From Natrialba aegyptia DSM 13077 (GTDB lineage: Archaea; Halobacteriota; Halobacteria; Halobacteriales; Natrialbaceae), in the NCBI RefSeq assembly GCF_000337535.1, contig NZ_AOIP01000014.1, positions 62,001-126,000 of the forward strand: a stretch of DNA of 64,000 bases, written 5' to 3'. This document shows, one piece after another, positions 8,867-18,208 of this stretch. Every line of letters starts with the position of its first letter. Position 1 is the stretch's first letter. The notes beneath the pieces were generated by a model. The model saw only the letters and a list, made by a program, of their open reading frames with translations, searched no databases and was not told the DNA's origin. Both the position numbers and the translations under genes were made by a program.

Positions 8867-10000
8867 ATGATCAGCGAAACGCCATCGCTGCTCGCCTCCT
8901 CGCTCCCCTCCAGGCAGTCGACCGGTATCGAGCCGTTCGTCGACCGCTACGCTCGCGAGTTCAGCTTCTACGGTTCGGGGAAACTCGCCCTTCGCGACGG
9001 GCTCGCCGGACTCGTCGACGCCGGACCGGACCGCGAGCAGAACGTCCTCGTCCCGGCGTACCTCCCGGACGCCGTCGTCGAGCCACTTCGTGAACTCGAA
9101 CTCGAGCCGCGATACTACGCCGTCGAACCGACGCTCGCACCCGATTTCGTCGACCTGGAACGGCGGCTGGACGACGCCACGCTCGCGGTCATGTCGGTCA
9201 ACTACTTCGGGTTCCCCCAGCCGGGACTCGATGAACTGATGGCGATCGTCGACGACTACGGCTGTTATCACATCGACGATAACGCCCACGCACCGCTTAG
9301 CGTCGACCGCGACACGTTGCTCGGAACGCACGGCGATCTCGGGATCGCGAGCCTCTGGAAGCTCCTGCCGATTCCGAACGGGGCGGTTCTCTACCGTACT
9401 GATGACGCCGTGATCGACCGGTACGAACCCTCGCCGCTTGCCGGCGTTCACGATGCATTCGACGGTCGGGACTGTCAGTACGTCCTCAAATCGGTCGCTC
9501 GAGAGACGCTCGATGCCGTGCCGGGAGTGAGACACTCGTTCGAACGCCTTCTCGCCGGCCGGCGGCGGTCGCCGACCGTCCCGACGCCGCGCCAGCGGTA
9601 CGAAGCCTGGAAAACGCCGATGTCGAAACTCTCCGCGTTCGTCGCCGGCGACATCGATCCGGTCGCGATCCGTCGCACACGGCGAGCGAACTTTCGGGCC
9701 TGGGTGCAACTCCTCGACGGTCGCGAGGGCGTCGACCCGGTGTTCACCACGCTTCCCGAGGGAATCTGTCCCCAGGCCGTTCCGGTCCGCGCGGACAGCC
9801 CCCACGCGTTCATCACCGAACTCGAACGCTGCGGCGTCGAGGGAGTCCACACCTGGCCGCGACTCTCGACGGCGGTACGTGGGAAGTCCGAGTACGAGAC
9901 GGCGACGCGACTCTCACACGAACTCGTCACGCTCCCGGTTCACCAGCACATCGACACGACGGCGATCGAGGCGGTCGGCGAGTCGCTTCGCTGGCCGTAG
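8867..10000 (+). CDS. DegT/DnrJ/EryC1/StrS-type aminotransferase family protein
   Basis: 377 aa. A PLP fold type I protein of the DegT group, which transaminates or modifies nucleotide-linked keto sugars. Visible are YGSGKLALRDGL, VMSVNYFGFPQPGLDELMAI, HIDDNAHAP (PLP-binding Asp region) and SLWKLLPIPNGAVLY, where Lys165 is in the position of the Schiff-base lysine. It is shorter and more divergent than the canonical member at 40225-41472, so the exact reaction is uncertain. It is divergent from the phosphatase/FemAB operon, with 225 bp between. The promoter side carries only a weak GTGACAAGG resemblance to the ATAACAAAGC element. Confidence 0.75.
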   Translation: MISETPSLLASSLPSRQSTGIEPFVDRYAREFSFYGSGKLALRDGLAGLVDAGPDREQNVLVPAYLPDAVVEPLRELELEPRYYAVEPTLAPDFVDLERRLDDATLAVMSVNYFGFPQPGLDELMAIVDDYGCYHIDDNAHAPLSVDRDTLLGTHGDLGIASLWKLLPIPNGAVLYRTDDAVIDRYEPSPLAGVHDAFDGRDCQYVLKSVARETLDAVPGVRHSFERLLAGRRRSPTVPTPRQRYEAWKTPMSKLSAFVAGDIDPVAIRRTRRANFRAWVQLLDGREGVDPVFTTLPEGICPQAVPVRADSPHAFITELERCGVEGVHTWPRLSTAVRGKSEYETATRLSHELVTLPVHQHIDTTAIEAVGESLRWP

Positions 10001-10065
10001 TTGTGGCATCTTATTCGGACGGATCGGCAGCGGAGTCGGCGTATCAGCAGTGAGACGTACCCGAG

Positions 10066-11898
10066 TCACTGCGTGCGCTGTTCCGGCCAGACTCCGGCTT
10101 CCTGCCCGGTCGCTTCGGTCTGTTCGTTCTCGTCGCGCTTGTTATCCCCGTCCCGGTCCCCATCGTCAGTCTCGGTTTCAGTACCCTCAGCCGTCGCTAA
10201 CGCCTGCAGTTTCGACCGAACCGCATCCGCAAGATCGTACGACCGCACGCCGGTCCGGTCGAGGACGGCTTCCGTGCGCAGTTCCGAAAGGAGACTCTGA
10301 ACCGCGACAGTCGAGCGGTCGACCGCCGTCGCGATCCGCTCCGTCTCGAGTGGCCCCTCGCCAGCCAGCACCACGAGCACGTGTGCGGCCGTCTCGACCG
10401 TACAGCGAGAGCCTTCGCTCGCCTGTTCGAGACGCCCGCCGATCCAGGTCTGCTCGAGCAACGCGACGACATCGCCCATGTCGTACTCCGTCTCGTCGTT
10501 CGCGACGACGAGCGCCGACTGCCCCTCGTCACCGCCGGTACCGACGTATCCCAGTTCGACGGGGGTGCCGCCGGCTTGCACGATCGTCTCCGACGCTGCG
10601 TCGGCGTCAGCGTCGCCGTCACCGACCTCCTCAGCGTCCGTCGAGGTTTCGGCTTCGAGTTCCTGAACGCGAGACCGCAGCCGTTCGGCCTCCCCGCGCA
10701 GTCGCTCGATGGTCTCTGTCCGGGCGGCGAGCGTCCCTTCGAGTTCGTCGATGCGTTCCTCGCGCGCTTCGAGTTCAGCGCGGAGGTCGTCGCGCTCGTC
10801 CTCCAGGTCGACGACCTCCTCGTGGAGGCGGCGTAGTTCCTCGTCGTTGCCGCCGCCGAGTTGCGTCTGGACCGTGCCGGGATTGCTCAGCGCGTCGGCC
10901 ATCTGTTTGGCCGCGCTCGAGACGTCTCGGGCGGACTCGAGTTCGTCCTCCAGGGTCTCGATGCGTTTCTCTTTTTTCTCGAGTTCGGCCTCGAGTTCGT
11001 GGATGCGGTCCTGTTCGCGGTCCTTGCGCTCGGAGATGTCCTGCAAATCCCCGACGAGGGCGTCGGAGACGGACTTGAGTTCGGGGCGTTCGAAGTCGTC
11101 GAGGCCGGGCGTCGCGCCGGCGTCGAACGTTCGCTTGCGGCGGAACTGGACCTTGCGGACGTCGACGTCGGTCCAGTCGGTCTGGACGAACGCCTGGCCA
11201 TCGTCCAGATCGGAGACCATCTCGGAGTACTCGGTGTCGATGATTCGGCCGACGACCTTGGTGTCGTTGTCCCAGGTGAGGCGGTGCCAGACGAGCCAGT
11301 TCGCCTGCGTGATGAAGTCCTTCTTGACGTCGGCCGGGCGCTGGCTGATGCCGAGGATGCCGAGGCCGTGCTTGCGCCCGCGCTTGCTGATCTTGATCAG
11401 GAGGTTCCCGGTTTCGCCGACGCCGCCCCCCTCGGGGATGTACTCGTGAACCTCCTCGACGACGAGCAGGAACGGCTTCTTGAGCTTCTTTTCCTTGACG
11501 AACAGCTGGCGGGCGATCTTTCGTAACAACTCGTCCGACTCGTCCTCGTCGAGGTAGCCCGAGACGTCGAGGATGACGGGGACGTTCTCCTCTAAGGCGA
11601 GCGTCGCCATCTGTTCGGCGTGCTCCGGGCCGATCTGAATGTCACACTCCTCGTCGGCCCCGGCGTGGAGCATCTCGTACTCTTCCTTGAGGCCGTAGTA
11701 CTCCCCGTCGGTGTCGACGATGAGCAGCGGGAAGCCGGCCTCGAGCAGTTCCTCGGCGATGACGGAGGCGGTGTTCGACTTGCCCGACCCGGACTTGCCG
11801 GTGACGAATCCGCGGCCCGTCAGCAGTTCGACGACCGGTAAGTACAGGTCCGTCCCGTCATCGGTTTCGCCGACGAGCACTTCGCGTTGCTCGCTCAC
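10066..11898 (-). CDS. HerA-like ATPase with coiled coil and C-terminal winged helix
   Basis: 610 aa. N-terminal HerA/FtsK-type ATPase (DUF87-like): Walker A GKSGSGKS at 34-41, Walker B LLVVEEVHEYIPEG, and the ISQRPADVKKDF sensor segment. From about residue 290 to 430 there is a long charged coiled coil (ISERKDREQDRIHELEAELE onward), then an acidic linker and a C-terminal domain with helix-turn-helix character (VLAGEGPLETERIATAVDRS). HerA proteins translocate DNA, often with NurA nuclease; no nurA is adjacent here. The fusion suggests a DNA-associated ATPase or structural role, but the function is unproven. Confidence 0.8.
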   Translation of the reverse strand: MSEQREVLVGETDDGTDLYLPVVELLTGRGFVTGKSGSGKSNTASVIAEELLEAGFPLLIVDTDGEYYGLKEEYEMLHAGADEECDIQIGPEHAEQMATLALEENVPVILDVSGYLDEDESDELLRKIARQLFVKEKKLKKPFLLVVEEVHEYIPEGGGVGETGNLLIKISKRGRKHGLGILGISQRPADVKKDFITQANWLVWHRLTWDNDTKVVGRIIDTEYSEMVSDLDDGQAFVQTDWTDVDVRKVQFRRKRTFDAGATPGLDDFERPELKSVSDALVGDLQDISERKDREQDRIHELEAELEKKEKRIETLEDELESARDVSSAAKQMADALSNPGTVQTQLGGGNDEELRRLHEEVVDLEDERDDLRAELEAREERIDELEGTLAARTETIERLRGEAERLRSRVQELEAETSTDAEEVGDGDADADAASETIVQAGGTPVELGYVGTGGDEGQSALVVANDETEYDMGDVVALLEQTWIGGRLEQASEGSRCTVETAAHVLVVLAGEGPLETERIATAVDRSTVAVQSLLSELRTEAVLDRTGVRSYDLADAVRSKLQALATAEGTETETDDGDRDGDNKRDENEQTEATGQEAGVWPEQRTQ

Positions 11899-12463
11899 CG
11901 CCGCCCCACCTCGTCCGCGCGCGACTCGCTCATTATCAATACAGTCCGAACACGCGACCTTGAATATTGGCCTCGACGTGAGAGTCCGACTCGGCGACCG
12001 GATTTCGACGGCGATTACTGGCCCATAGTATGTTCACAAGTGCCACACCTGAGAAAAGATTATGTCACTCCCGCTCAACGTATCGATCGTTCCGATGATC
12101 TCGACCACGCCACCATCCACTCGCCACGCGGCAGCCGTCGTCGCTGCCGGGCGAGTTCTCGAGTCCGTCGCCAGCGGATATCTCGCTGGCAATGGGCTCA
12201 TCGGTGGCCGTGGACGGGATCGCTGACGGCTCCACGCCGTCTCTGACCCCGTCCGCGCCGCGCACGTCTTCGCCGGTCGGGGTCGCTACGACTGTTCCTT
12301 CCCGGGTTTCTCCGTTACGCAATCGGGGATTCCGCCGTTCGGTTCACGCGACACCGGCCAGCGAGTGCTGCGCGGGGCGACGCCCCCGCAGTGGACTGGC
12401 CACCGGCGGACGCCCGACGACACGGGCCGTCCGACCGCCGAGTTCGACTCTCGGCGGGGGCTT
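11899..12463. other. Gene-free or uncertain stretch with one possible micro-ORF
   Basis: Upstream region of the HerA-like gene. A TATTGATAATGAG box (minus strand) lies around 11931-11945, suitably placed for that gene. A 54-codon frame runs from an ATG at 12062 to a TGA at 12224, with a weak TATA-like CATAGTATG about 30 nt before it. After the TGA the same frame stays open to the end of the next gene at 12808, but the intervening peptide is Arg-rich and does not look like haloarchaeal coding sequence. I do not call a gene here. Confidence 0.35.
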
Positions 12464-12808
12464 ATGGATCGCACCCAACCCACAATCGCGGCGACGCTCA
12501 CCGTTCGCGTGCCGATCAACGCGACCGGCAGCCTCGCCGACGGCGCAGCGCGCGTCGTCGAACGAATCGACGCCGTCGACCGACTCGAAGACGCCACCGT
12601 TCGCGGCATCGATCCCGCACTGAACGACACGACGGTCGATCTCCGCGTTCGAGTCGTGTTCAGCGACCCCGCCCGCCGCGACGAGACCGACGCCAAAACT
12701 GAACTCGCGGCCGGCGTCGGCATCAAAGCCGTCGAAAACGTGGAACCAGAGCCCGCAGAGACAGCAGAGCCGGAGCGATCGCCGGCGACGCTCTCGGCCG
12801 TCGACTAG
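12464..12808 (+). CDS. Hypothetical protein
   Basis: 114 aa. Not recognised. Residues 8-70 alternate strand- and helix-like segments (TIAATLTVRVPINATGSL, ARVVERIDAVDRLEDATVRG, TTVDLRVRVVF), suggesting a small alpha/beta domain; the tail is acidic and Pro/Glu-rich. The ATG at 12464 is chosen because the in-frame sequence before it is Arg/Pro-rich and non-coding in character. It sits alone between the HerA-like gene and a membrane protein on the opposite strand. No signal peptide or membrane segment. Confidence 0.6.
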   Translation: MDRTQPTIAATLTVRVPINATGSLADGAARVVERIDAVDRLEDATVRGIDPALNDTTVDLRVRVVFSDPARRDETDAKTELAAGVGIKAVENVEPEPAETAEPERSPATLSAVD

Positions 12809-12855
12809 TTCGCCGTTCCGATCGCCGCCACTCGATCGGGACAGCATTTCCAGTC

Positions 12856-13518
12856 TCAGTCCCGCCCGAGCGTGAGCGACCGGTCCCTGTCCACCACCGT
12901 ATAACCCTGCGCCGCGTACGCTTCTTCCTGATAGCGATTCGCAGCCACCAACTGCGTCAACCGGTTCAGCGCGTACCGGCGCGTCGATTCGAACGCGACG
13001 ACGACCGCTGTGTTCTCCCCGTCTTCTTCGACGGAGACGCGGTATCGTCCCCACGGTTTCCCGCCCGCCGTGACATCGATCTCACAGTCGGCACCAGCGG
13101 ACCTCGTCTCGGGACCGGAGCGAACGGTTACCGCCATCGTAATCGACCGCCGGCCGAACAGATACGAGAACTCGTACACTCCGCCGTCCGCCGTCGAGCG
13201 AACCGTTTCGGCCCCGCCCCACTGGAACGGAAGCGCCGGCGGCAGCGCGCTCGCGAACTCGTTCCGTACGGCATCGGGATCGGCATCCGTTCGCAAGTGC
13301 AACTCACCCTCGGTTTCGAGCAGCGGAACTCGAACGAGTGCGATAGCTGCGAGCGAAAGTCCGAGGGCCGCAAAATACGGCAGAACGACGAACGCGCCAA
13401 ATACAGCGATCACAGCAACCGCCGCGACGAGAAGCGTCAGAAACCGTTCAGTACGTGTATACCGTTCGGTTAGTGTGCGGATCTGATCCGGGACCTCGAC
13501 GCCGGCAGTGGCGGACAT
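12856..13518 (-). CDS. Haloarchaeal membrane protein, function unknown
   Basis: 220 aa. Two adjacent hydrophobic segments at about residues 21-55 (FLTLLVAAVAVIAVFGAFVV and ALGLSLAAIALVRV) form a hairpin. They are followed by a soluble domain of about 150 residues that starts LLETEGELHLRTDADPDAVR and ends near YVVDRDRSLTLGRD-like sequence. I recognise it only as the sort of conserved haloarchaeal protein usually left as hypothetical. It converges on the gene at 12464. Confidence 0.65.
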   Translation of the reverse strand: MSATAGVEVPDQIRTLTERYTRTERFLTLLVAAVAVIAVFGAFVVLPYFAALGLSLAAIALVRVPLLETEGELHLRTDADPDAVRNEFASALPPALPFQWGGAETVRSTADGGVYEFSYLFGRRSITMAVTVRSGPETRSAGADCEIDVTAGGKPWGRYRVSVEEDGENTAVVVAFESTRRYALNRLTQLVAANRYQEEAYAAQGYTVVDRDRSLTLGRD

Positions 13519-13836
13519 ACCTAACTCGACACTGTCATGATCGGCTGATGAACGTTCCGAATCGAGTTCTCGTTTCGGTCGGCAAACTGCAGGAGTCCTG
13601 AAGAGAGCGGATCTGTCGTTACCGTCGGTCGAGACGGGTCGGTTGTCGTCGCTGGTCGTCTCGAGCGGCGTTCGACACCGCCGCTACGAGCGTCGCTTCA
13701 GACGGTCTGCTGTACCGATTTCCGGCGCAACCGAAGGAAGTTCGAAGTTACGCCGGAACTGAGTACAACAGTCCGTATCAGGCCCGAAGCAATCAGATAT
13801 CCAAACTCTCAATACTACCTTACAGAAACGGGGCGT
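13519..13836. other. Intergenic region, nothing recognised
   Basis: Shared upstream region of the divergent membrane-protein and lipoprotein genes. A weak AT-rich patch (CAATACTACC, about 13809-13818) lies near position -26 of the lipoprotein ATG. I see no repeats or hairpins of note. Confidence 0.4.
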
Positions 13837-14838
13837 ATGTCCCCCAGACGAGATGCAGCCCTCTCGAACGCGACCGACGAGCAGACGAGTTCAGCGGCCC
13901 AGTTCTCGCGACGCCGCGCGGTACAAGGCGGGATCGCAACGCTGGCCCTGCCGCTGGCTGGCTGTGTGAGCGACTCGGCCGAGGAGTCGGCTCCGGAAGA
14001 CGGAGACGGAAACGGAAACGGAGATGAAGCGGACGCTGACGGGACCGACGATGGCGATCGATCCGCCGAGGAGAACGCGGCCGAAGAACGCGACGACAGC
14101 GTCGATGCCGCGCTATCCGCAGTGGTCGAGACGTACCTCGAGGCGGCCGTCGAAGAGGACACGGAGACGATGAGCGAGGTGTCTCATCGACTGAACCCCC
14201 TCGACCCCGCCGCGTTGGAAGAAGAGGGGTGGGAGTTCAGCGGCGGAAACGGTGACGACGATCCCGGCGAGTACGAGACCACCGTGCGATCGAGAGACGC
14301 CGCCATCGACGCCGTCTTCGAACTCGAGGGAAGCGAGTTCTGGTTCGACCGGGGCGAACTCGACGACGACCTTGCCGACGAACGGCTCGCGATTCTCGAG
14401 GTCGGTGCCGACGATCCCTCCGGTGCGGACCCGACCGTCTGGGTACTCGCCACCGAAAACGACGAGTGGAAGTATCTGTTCGCCGGCCCGGCGGACGACG
14501 CGCCGGACGATCCGTCGGAGGCGTTCGAGGAACCGATCGAAGACGAGGCAAATGACGTCGTCGAGGAAATCAACTGGGAGTACGACAGCCCCACGAGCGA
14601 CGTGACCCAGGCGGCGGTCGTCCTCACCGATTCGACCGAGATCGACGCGGAGCGAGTTCGTGTCGAGTCGACGATCGCCGGCGGACAGACGGGTGCCTAC
14701 AATAACGAAGAGTTCGGTGCAACCTGGACGGGAATCACGTTGTACCTGAAAGTCGATCCTGCGGGCGACCAAATCGTCGTCACCGCGATAGACGGCGACG
14801 AGGAAACCGTCGTCCACCGAGAGCAGTTCGAGCCGTAA
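13837..14838 (+). CDS. Exported lipoprotein with twin-arginine signal
   Basis: 333 aa. The N-terminus has an RRR motif at 25-27, a hydrophobic stretch and the lipobox LAGC with the acylated Cys at 43, so it should be exported by Tat and lipid-anchored outside the cell. An Asp/Glu/Gly-rich linker (about 45-85) precedes a globular domain that starts near VDAALSAVVETYLEAAVEED, which has the feel of a secreted NTF2-like or uncharacterised haloarchaeal fold. A second domain contains NWEYDSPTSDVTQAAVVLTD, possibly a beta sandwich. No enzyme motif is visible. Confidence 0.75.
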   Translation: MSPRRDAALSNATDEQTSSAAQFSRRRAVQGGIATLALPLAGCVSDSAEESAPEDGDGNGNGDEADADGTDDGDRSAEENAAEERDDSVDAALSAVVETYLEAAVEEDTETMSEVSHRLNPLDPAALEEEGWEFSGGNGDDDPGEYETTVRSRDAAIDAVFELEGSEFWFDRGELDDDLADERLAILEVGADDPSGADPTVWVLATENDEWKYLFAGPADDAPDDPSEAFEEPIEDEANDVVEEINWEYDSPTSDVTQAAVVLTDSTEIDAERVRVESTIAGGQTGAYNNEEFGATWTGITLYLKVDPAGDQIVVTAIDGDEETVVHREQFEP

Positions 14839-14930
14839 ACGGTCGCTGTGGAGCGCTTACTGCCGTGCTCTCGCCGATACAGTCCCGCCCCGCTCAGCGA
14901 CGAGAAATCCTTCGACTTCACCAAGAAATA

Positions 14931-16946
14931 TCACTCTCGATCGCTCTCGGCGTCATCTCGATCGATCGTCTCCTCGCGAACCGTCATCCCCTTGCGGCCC
15001 AGATGCTGGAGTTGTCGCCGCGCGAAATCCTCCTCGCGCGTGCCGCGCGTCGCGAGCACGTAAACCAATGCGCCGCCCGCCGGCCGCATCGTCCGCCCCG
15101 CTCGCTGGGTCCCCTGCCGGCGAGAGCCGCCCAACCCGGAGGCGACGATCGCCAGATCCGCCGTCGGGAGGTCGATCCCCTCGTCGCCAACCCGCGAGAC
15201 GATCAACAGGTCGCGCTCGTCGCGCCTGAACTCCTCGAGTAGCCGCCGGCGCTCGTGATGGGGCGTCTCGCCGCTGAGGAACGGGACGTCGAGCGCGGTT
15301 GCGAGTTCACCGCCCTGGTCCAGGTAGTCCACGAAGATGAGGGCCTTCGAGTTCGGCTCGGCGGCGAGGAGGTAGCGGATCTCGTCGATCTTGCCGCGGT
15401 TCTGGGCGGCGATGCGGTACCGCTCGCGTCCGTCGGCGGAGGCGTAGGCGTTTTGCTGTTCGTCGTCGCCCCACGGGACGTAGCGGATCTCGAGTTCGGG
15501 TTCGGCGACGAAGCCGTCGTCGAAGAGCGCTTGCCAGTCGGTGCCGATCGGGGGGCCGACGAGGGTGAAGATCTCGGTCTGGCGGTCGTCTTCCCGGATG
15601 GGGCTGGCCGAGAGTCCGAGGCGGTGGCGCGACTGCAGGTGCGTACTTCGCCGGTACACGTCCGAGGGGACGTGCTGGCACTCGTCGAAGATCACGAGCC
15701 CCCACTCGCGGTCGTCGAACAGCGAGCGGTGGCGATCCATCCCGGCGATCTGGTAGGTCGCGATGGTAACGGGGCGGACGTTCTTCTGGCCGCCGTGATA
15801 CTGCCCGATCTGGTGGGGACCGAGCGAGGTGAACTCCTCGATCGTCTCGGCCCACTGGCGGGCGAGGTCGCGACTCGGAACGAGGACGAGTGTTTCGCCC
15901 TCGACGTGGGCCATGGCACCCATCGCGGCCACCGTTTTGCCGCTGCCCGGCGGGCCGACGAAGACGCCCTCGCCGGCCTCGGCGAAGCGGTCGATCCAGG
16001 TTCGCTGGTAGTCGCGCAGGGAAACTTCGAGGTCGACGGGGAGCCGCTCGCCCGAGTCGAGTTCACGGTGGTCCTGGACGGGGTAGCCGGCTTCGTAGAG
16101 GACGCGCTTGATCGCGGCTTCCGAGCCCTTGCGGACCCAGTCTTCGGTGTCGGAGATGGGGGCGTGGACGTGTTCCTCGTCGAGTTTCTGGCGGGCGACG
16201 TTGCCCATCACTTCGGGGCTCTCGGCTTCGAGAACGGTGTAGCCCTCCTCGTGGGTGGTGAGCCGGAACTGGTGGGCGCGGTCCCACTGGCTCTGGACCC
16301 AGTCTTCGAGTTCGGCCGAGCGCTGGCCGAGCGCCTGGCGCATGGTTCGCGCGAGTTCGTCGAAGGAGTCGTGGGGGGCCTGCCAGACGTCCTCGGGTCT
16401 GACGACGTAGCGGTAGCCCTCCTCGCCGTTGCCGTCCGCGAGGTGGGCGAACTGGGCGAGCTGGGCGCGGGTGAACTGGTCGGGGCGGTCGACGACGATT
16501 TCCCGGCGTTTGGGGAAGACGACGACGCGCTCGCGGTCGGTGAGGTCCTCGAGTTCGCTCGGGTACCAGACGACGGGATCGGCCGAGACGGCGAGGCGTT
16601 CGAGATCGCCCCGCTCGGCGAGGGCGTCGAGGCGGTCGCTGACGGCGTCGTGAGAGGGGTGGTGATCGAGCGTGCGCGCGACTTCGCCGGCGGTGAGGAC
16701 CGGCCGGCCGGCCTGCTGGCAGGCGTCGTGGAACGTCTCGAGCGGGAGCGGCGAGGGCGACTCGCCGTCCGCACCCGTGCTGGCGGGTGCGTCTGCGTCC
16801 GTATCCGCATCCACGTCTGCGTCCGCGTCCACATTCGGATTCTCGTGTTCGTTCCCGTCGGCGGCGTCCACGCTGTCGGTCTCGGCGGCGTCGGCGGCAG
16901 GAAGGTGCTCGTCGCTGCGCGTCGCTGACGAACGTTCGTCTGTCAC
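14931..16946 (-). CDS. XPB/Rad25-like superfamily 2 DNA helicase
   Basis: 671 aa. Walker A GPPGSGKT at 331-338, motif II DECQH at 421-425, motif III GLSASPIRED and a C-terminal helicase half with SRVGDEGIDLP and RAGRTMRP. The segment after motif III (IFTLVGPPIG) and the GDEG motif are XPB-like, and haloarchaeal members are annotated as Rad25 DNA-repair helicases. Residues 1-65 form a low-complexity acidic tail with Asp-Ala repeats. Motif II differs from the DEVH of eukaryotic XPB. Probable role: DNA repair or transcription-coupled unwinding. A TGTTTACTCCC box lies about 21-30 nt upstream. Confidence 0.88.
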   Translation of the reverse strand: MTDERSSATRSDEHLPAADAAETDSVDAADGNEHENPNVDADADVDADTDADAPASTGADGESPSPLPLETFHDACQQAGRPVLTAGEVARTLDHHPSHDAVSDRLDALAERGDLERLAVSADPVVWYPSELEDLTDRERVVVFPKRREIVVDRPDQFTRAQLAQFAHLADGNGEEGYRYVVRPEDVWQAPHDSFDELARTMRQALGQRSAELEDWVQSQWDRAHQFRLTTHEEGYTVLEAESPEVMGNVARQKLDEEHVHAPISDTEDWVRKGSEAAIKRVLYEAGYPVQDHRELDSGERLPVDLEVSLRDYQRTWIDRFAEAGEGVFVGPPGSGKTVAAMGAMAHVEGETLVLVPSRDLARQWAETIEEFTSLGPHQIGQYHGGQKNVRPVTIATYQIAGMDRHRSLFDDREWGLVIFDECQHVPSDVYRRSTHLQSRHRLGLSASPIREDDRQTEIFTLVGPPIGTDWQALFDDGFVAEPELEIRYVPWGDDEQQNAYASADGRERYRIAAQNRGKIDEIRYLLAAEPNSKALIFVDYLDQGGELATALDVPFLSGETPHHERRRLLEEFRRDERDLLIVSRVGDEGIDLPTADLAIVASGLGGSRRQGTQRAGRTMRPAGGALVYVLATRGTREEDFARRQLQHLGRKGMTVREETIDRDDAESDRE

Positions 16947-17053
16947 TGCAGGCCCTAGCGGTGGCGGGAGTAAACAGATTTCGCTTAGCCGACACGGGCG
17001 CAGTAGTCGTGTCGGTCGTTGCCGCGGTGTGGTGTGGCCTGTGAAAGCGCAAC

Positions 17054-17060
17054 ACTATAT
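17054..17060 (+). promoter_or_regulatory. TATA box deciding the start of the 58-aa gene
   Basis: ACTATAT lies 26-32 nt before ATG 17086. It overlaps another in-frame ATG at 17059, which therefore cannot be the start if this is the promoter. This supports a leaderless transcript starting near 17086. Confidence 0.55.
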
Positions 17061-17085
17061 GTCGACCGAGGCCGTACGAACTCGT

Positions 17086-17262
17086 ATGTTCCGCGCGATC
17101 CTCCCGGAGGGACAGATCATGTGTGAGGACTACGATCGAACGGACGACGGACTCAGGCTCTACGACGAGAACGGCGAGTTCATCGCGTTCGTCCCGTACG
17201 CGAATTTACACGCGTTGCTCAACGAGGACGTCTACAGCGAGAACGAGCGGTCGATCATGTAA
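17086..17262 (+). CDS. Short conserved haloarchaeal protein (possibly DUF7331)
   Basis: 58 aa: MFRAILPEGQ, then a Cys-containing loop, then GLRLYDENGEFIAFVPYANL and a charged end (SENERSIM). The alternation of short strands suggests a small beta-rich fold. I recall proteins with this FVPYANLHAL block as short conserved haloarchaeal sequences, perhaps DUF7331; the function is unknown. Its stop codon region overlaps the end of tfb on the other strand by 8 nt, a tail-to-tail overlap. Confidence 0.7.
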   Translation: MFRAILPEGQIMCEDYDRTDDGLRLYDENGEFIAFVPYANLHALLNEDVYSENERSIM

Positions 17263-18208
17263 CCGGCGCTTGATCGATCGCGTCGAGTTGCTCCCGGTAG
17301 CGGTTTCTGACGGTGACGACGGTGGTCTGGGCGGTGTCGGCGACGGCTCGTTGTGGGATCGTTTCGTCACAGAGCAGGCCGGCGGCGTAGATAGCGGCGG
17401 CGGCGAAGCCGGTCGGTGATTTGCCGGAGTGGAGTCCCTGTTCGGTCGTCTGTTCGATGATGTCGACGGCTTTGGTTTCGACGGCTTTGCTCACGTCGAG
17501 TTCGGAGCAGAACCGGGGGACGAACTGGCGCGGGTTCGTCGGCTCCAGATTGATATCGAGTTCGTCGGCGATGTAGCGGTAGGTGCGCCCGATCTCGCGC
17601 TGGTCGACTCGCGAGACGGACGTTACTTCCTCGAGACTGCGCGGAATGCCTTCCTTTCGACAGGCGGTGTAGAGTGCGCTGGTGGCGACGCCTTCGATAG
17701 AGCGGCCGCGGATGAGATCCTGCTCGAGGGCCTGCCGGTAGATGACGCTTGCCGTCTCTTTGACGGGTTTGGGGACGCCGAGGGCGCTGACCATGCGGTC
17801 GATCTCCGAGAGGGCGTACTTGAGATTGCGTTCGCCGGCGTTTTTCGTGCGGATGCGTTCCTGCCAGACGCGCAGCCGGTGGAGTTGGCCGTGCTTGTCG
17901 GCTGACATCGAGTGGCCGTTTGCGTCCTTGTTTCGCCAGTCGATCGTCGTCGTCAGCCCGCGGTCGTGCATCGACTGCGTAAGGGGTGCGCCGACGCGGG
18001 AGAGTTCGTCGTGTTCCTGGGCGTTGAACGCGCGCCACTCCGGGCCGTAGTCGATCGGATCTTCGGTGAGGACGAGTCCGCACTCTCCGCAGACGCGTTC
18101 GCCGCGATCCGGATCGTGAATGATCGTCTCAGTTTCGCAGTCTGGACATAACCCTTGGTCAGCCTCCTGGACCTCGGTTCTGGTCTTGTCGATGATGGAC
18201 TGCGTCAT
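17255..18208 (-). CDS. tfb: Transcription initiation factor IIB (TFB)
   Basis: 317 aa, normal length. The N-terminal zinc ribbon has Cys at 21, 24, 40 and 43 (CPDCETETII, then VCGECGLVL). The B-finger/linker region contains DYGPEWRAFN, and two cyclin-like repeats follow, including TASVIYRQAL and FAAAAIYAAGLL. TFB recruits RNA polymerase to TATA/BRE promoters after TBP binds. Haloarchaea usually carry several TFBs with different promoter preferences, so this copy could be the general one or a specialised one; the sequence does not tell. Confidence 0.95.
   Translation of the reverse strand: MTQSIIDKTRTEVQEADQGLCPDCETETIIHDPDRGERVCGECGLVLTEDPIDYGPEWRAFNAQEHDELSRVGAPLTQSMHDRGLTTTIDWRNKDANGHSMSADKHGQLHRLRVWQERIRTKNAGERNLKYALSEIDRMVSALGVPKPVKETASVIYRQALEQDLIRGRSIEGVATSALYTACRKEGIPRSLEEVTSVSRVDQREIGRTYRYIADELDINLEPTNPRQFVPRFCSELDVSKAVETKAVDIIEQTTEQGLHSGKSPTGFAAAAIYAAGLLCDETIPQRAVADTAQTTVVTVRNRYREQLDAIDQAPVT

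Noticed and set aside
10136..10146. CTTGTTAT, one mismatch to the reverse of ATAACAAA
   Set aside because: It lies inside the HerA-like coding region, not before a gene, and differs in the first base.
12227..12463. Continuation of the 12062 frame through a TGA into the 12464 gene, suggesting a nonsense mutation or stop readthrough
   Set aside because: The intervening peptide is Arg/Pro-rich with no conserved look, so a chance open frame is more likely than an interrupted gene.
15255..16928. Open plus-strand frame of 557 codons opposite the XPB-like helicase
   Set aside because: Antisense of a clear helicase with canonical motifs; the plus-strand peptide is Val/Gly/Asp-rich without domain features.
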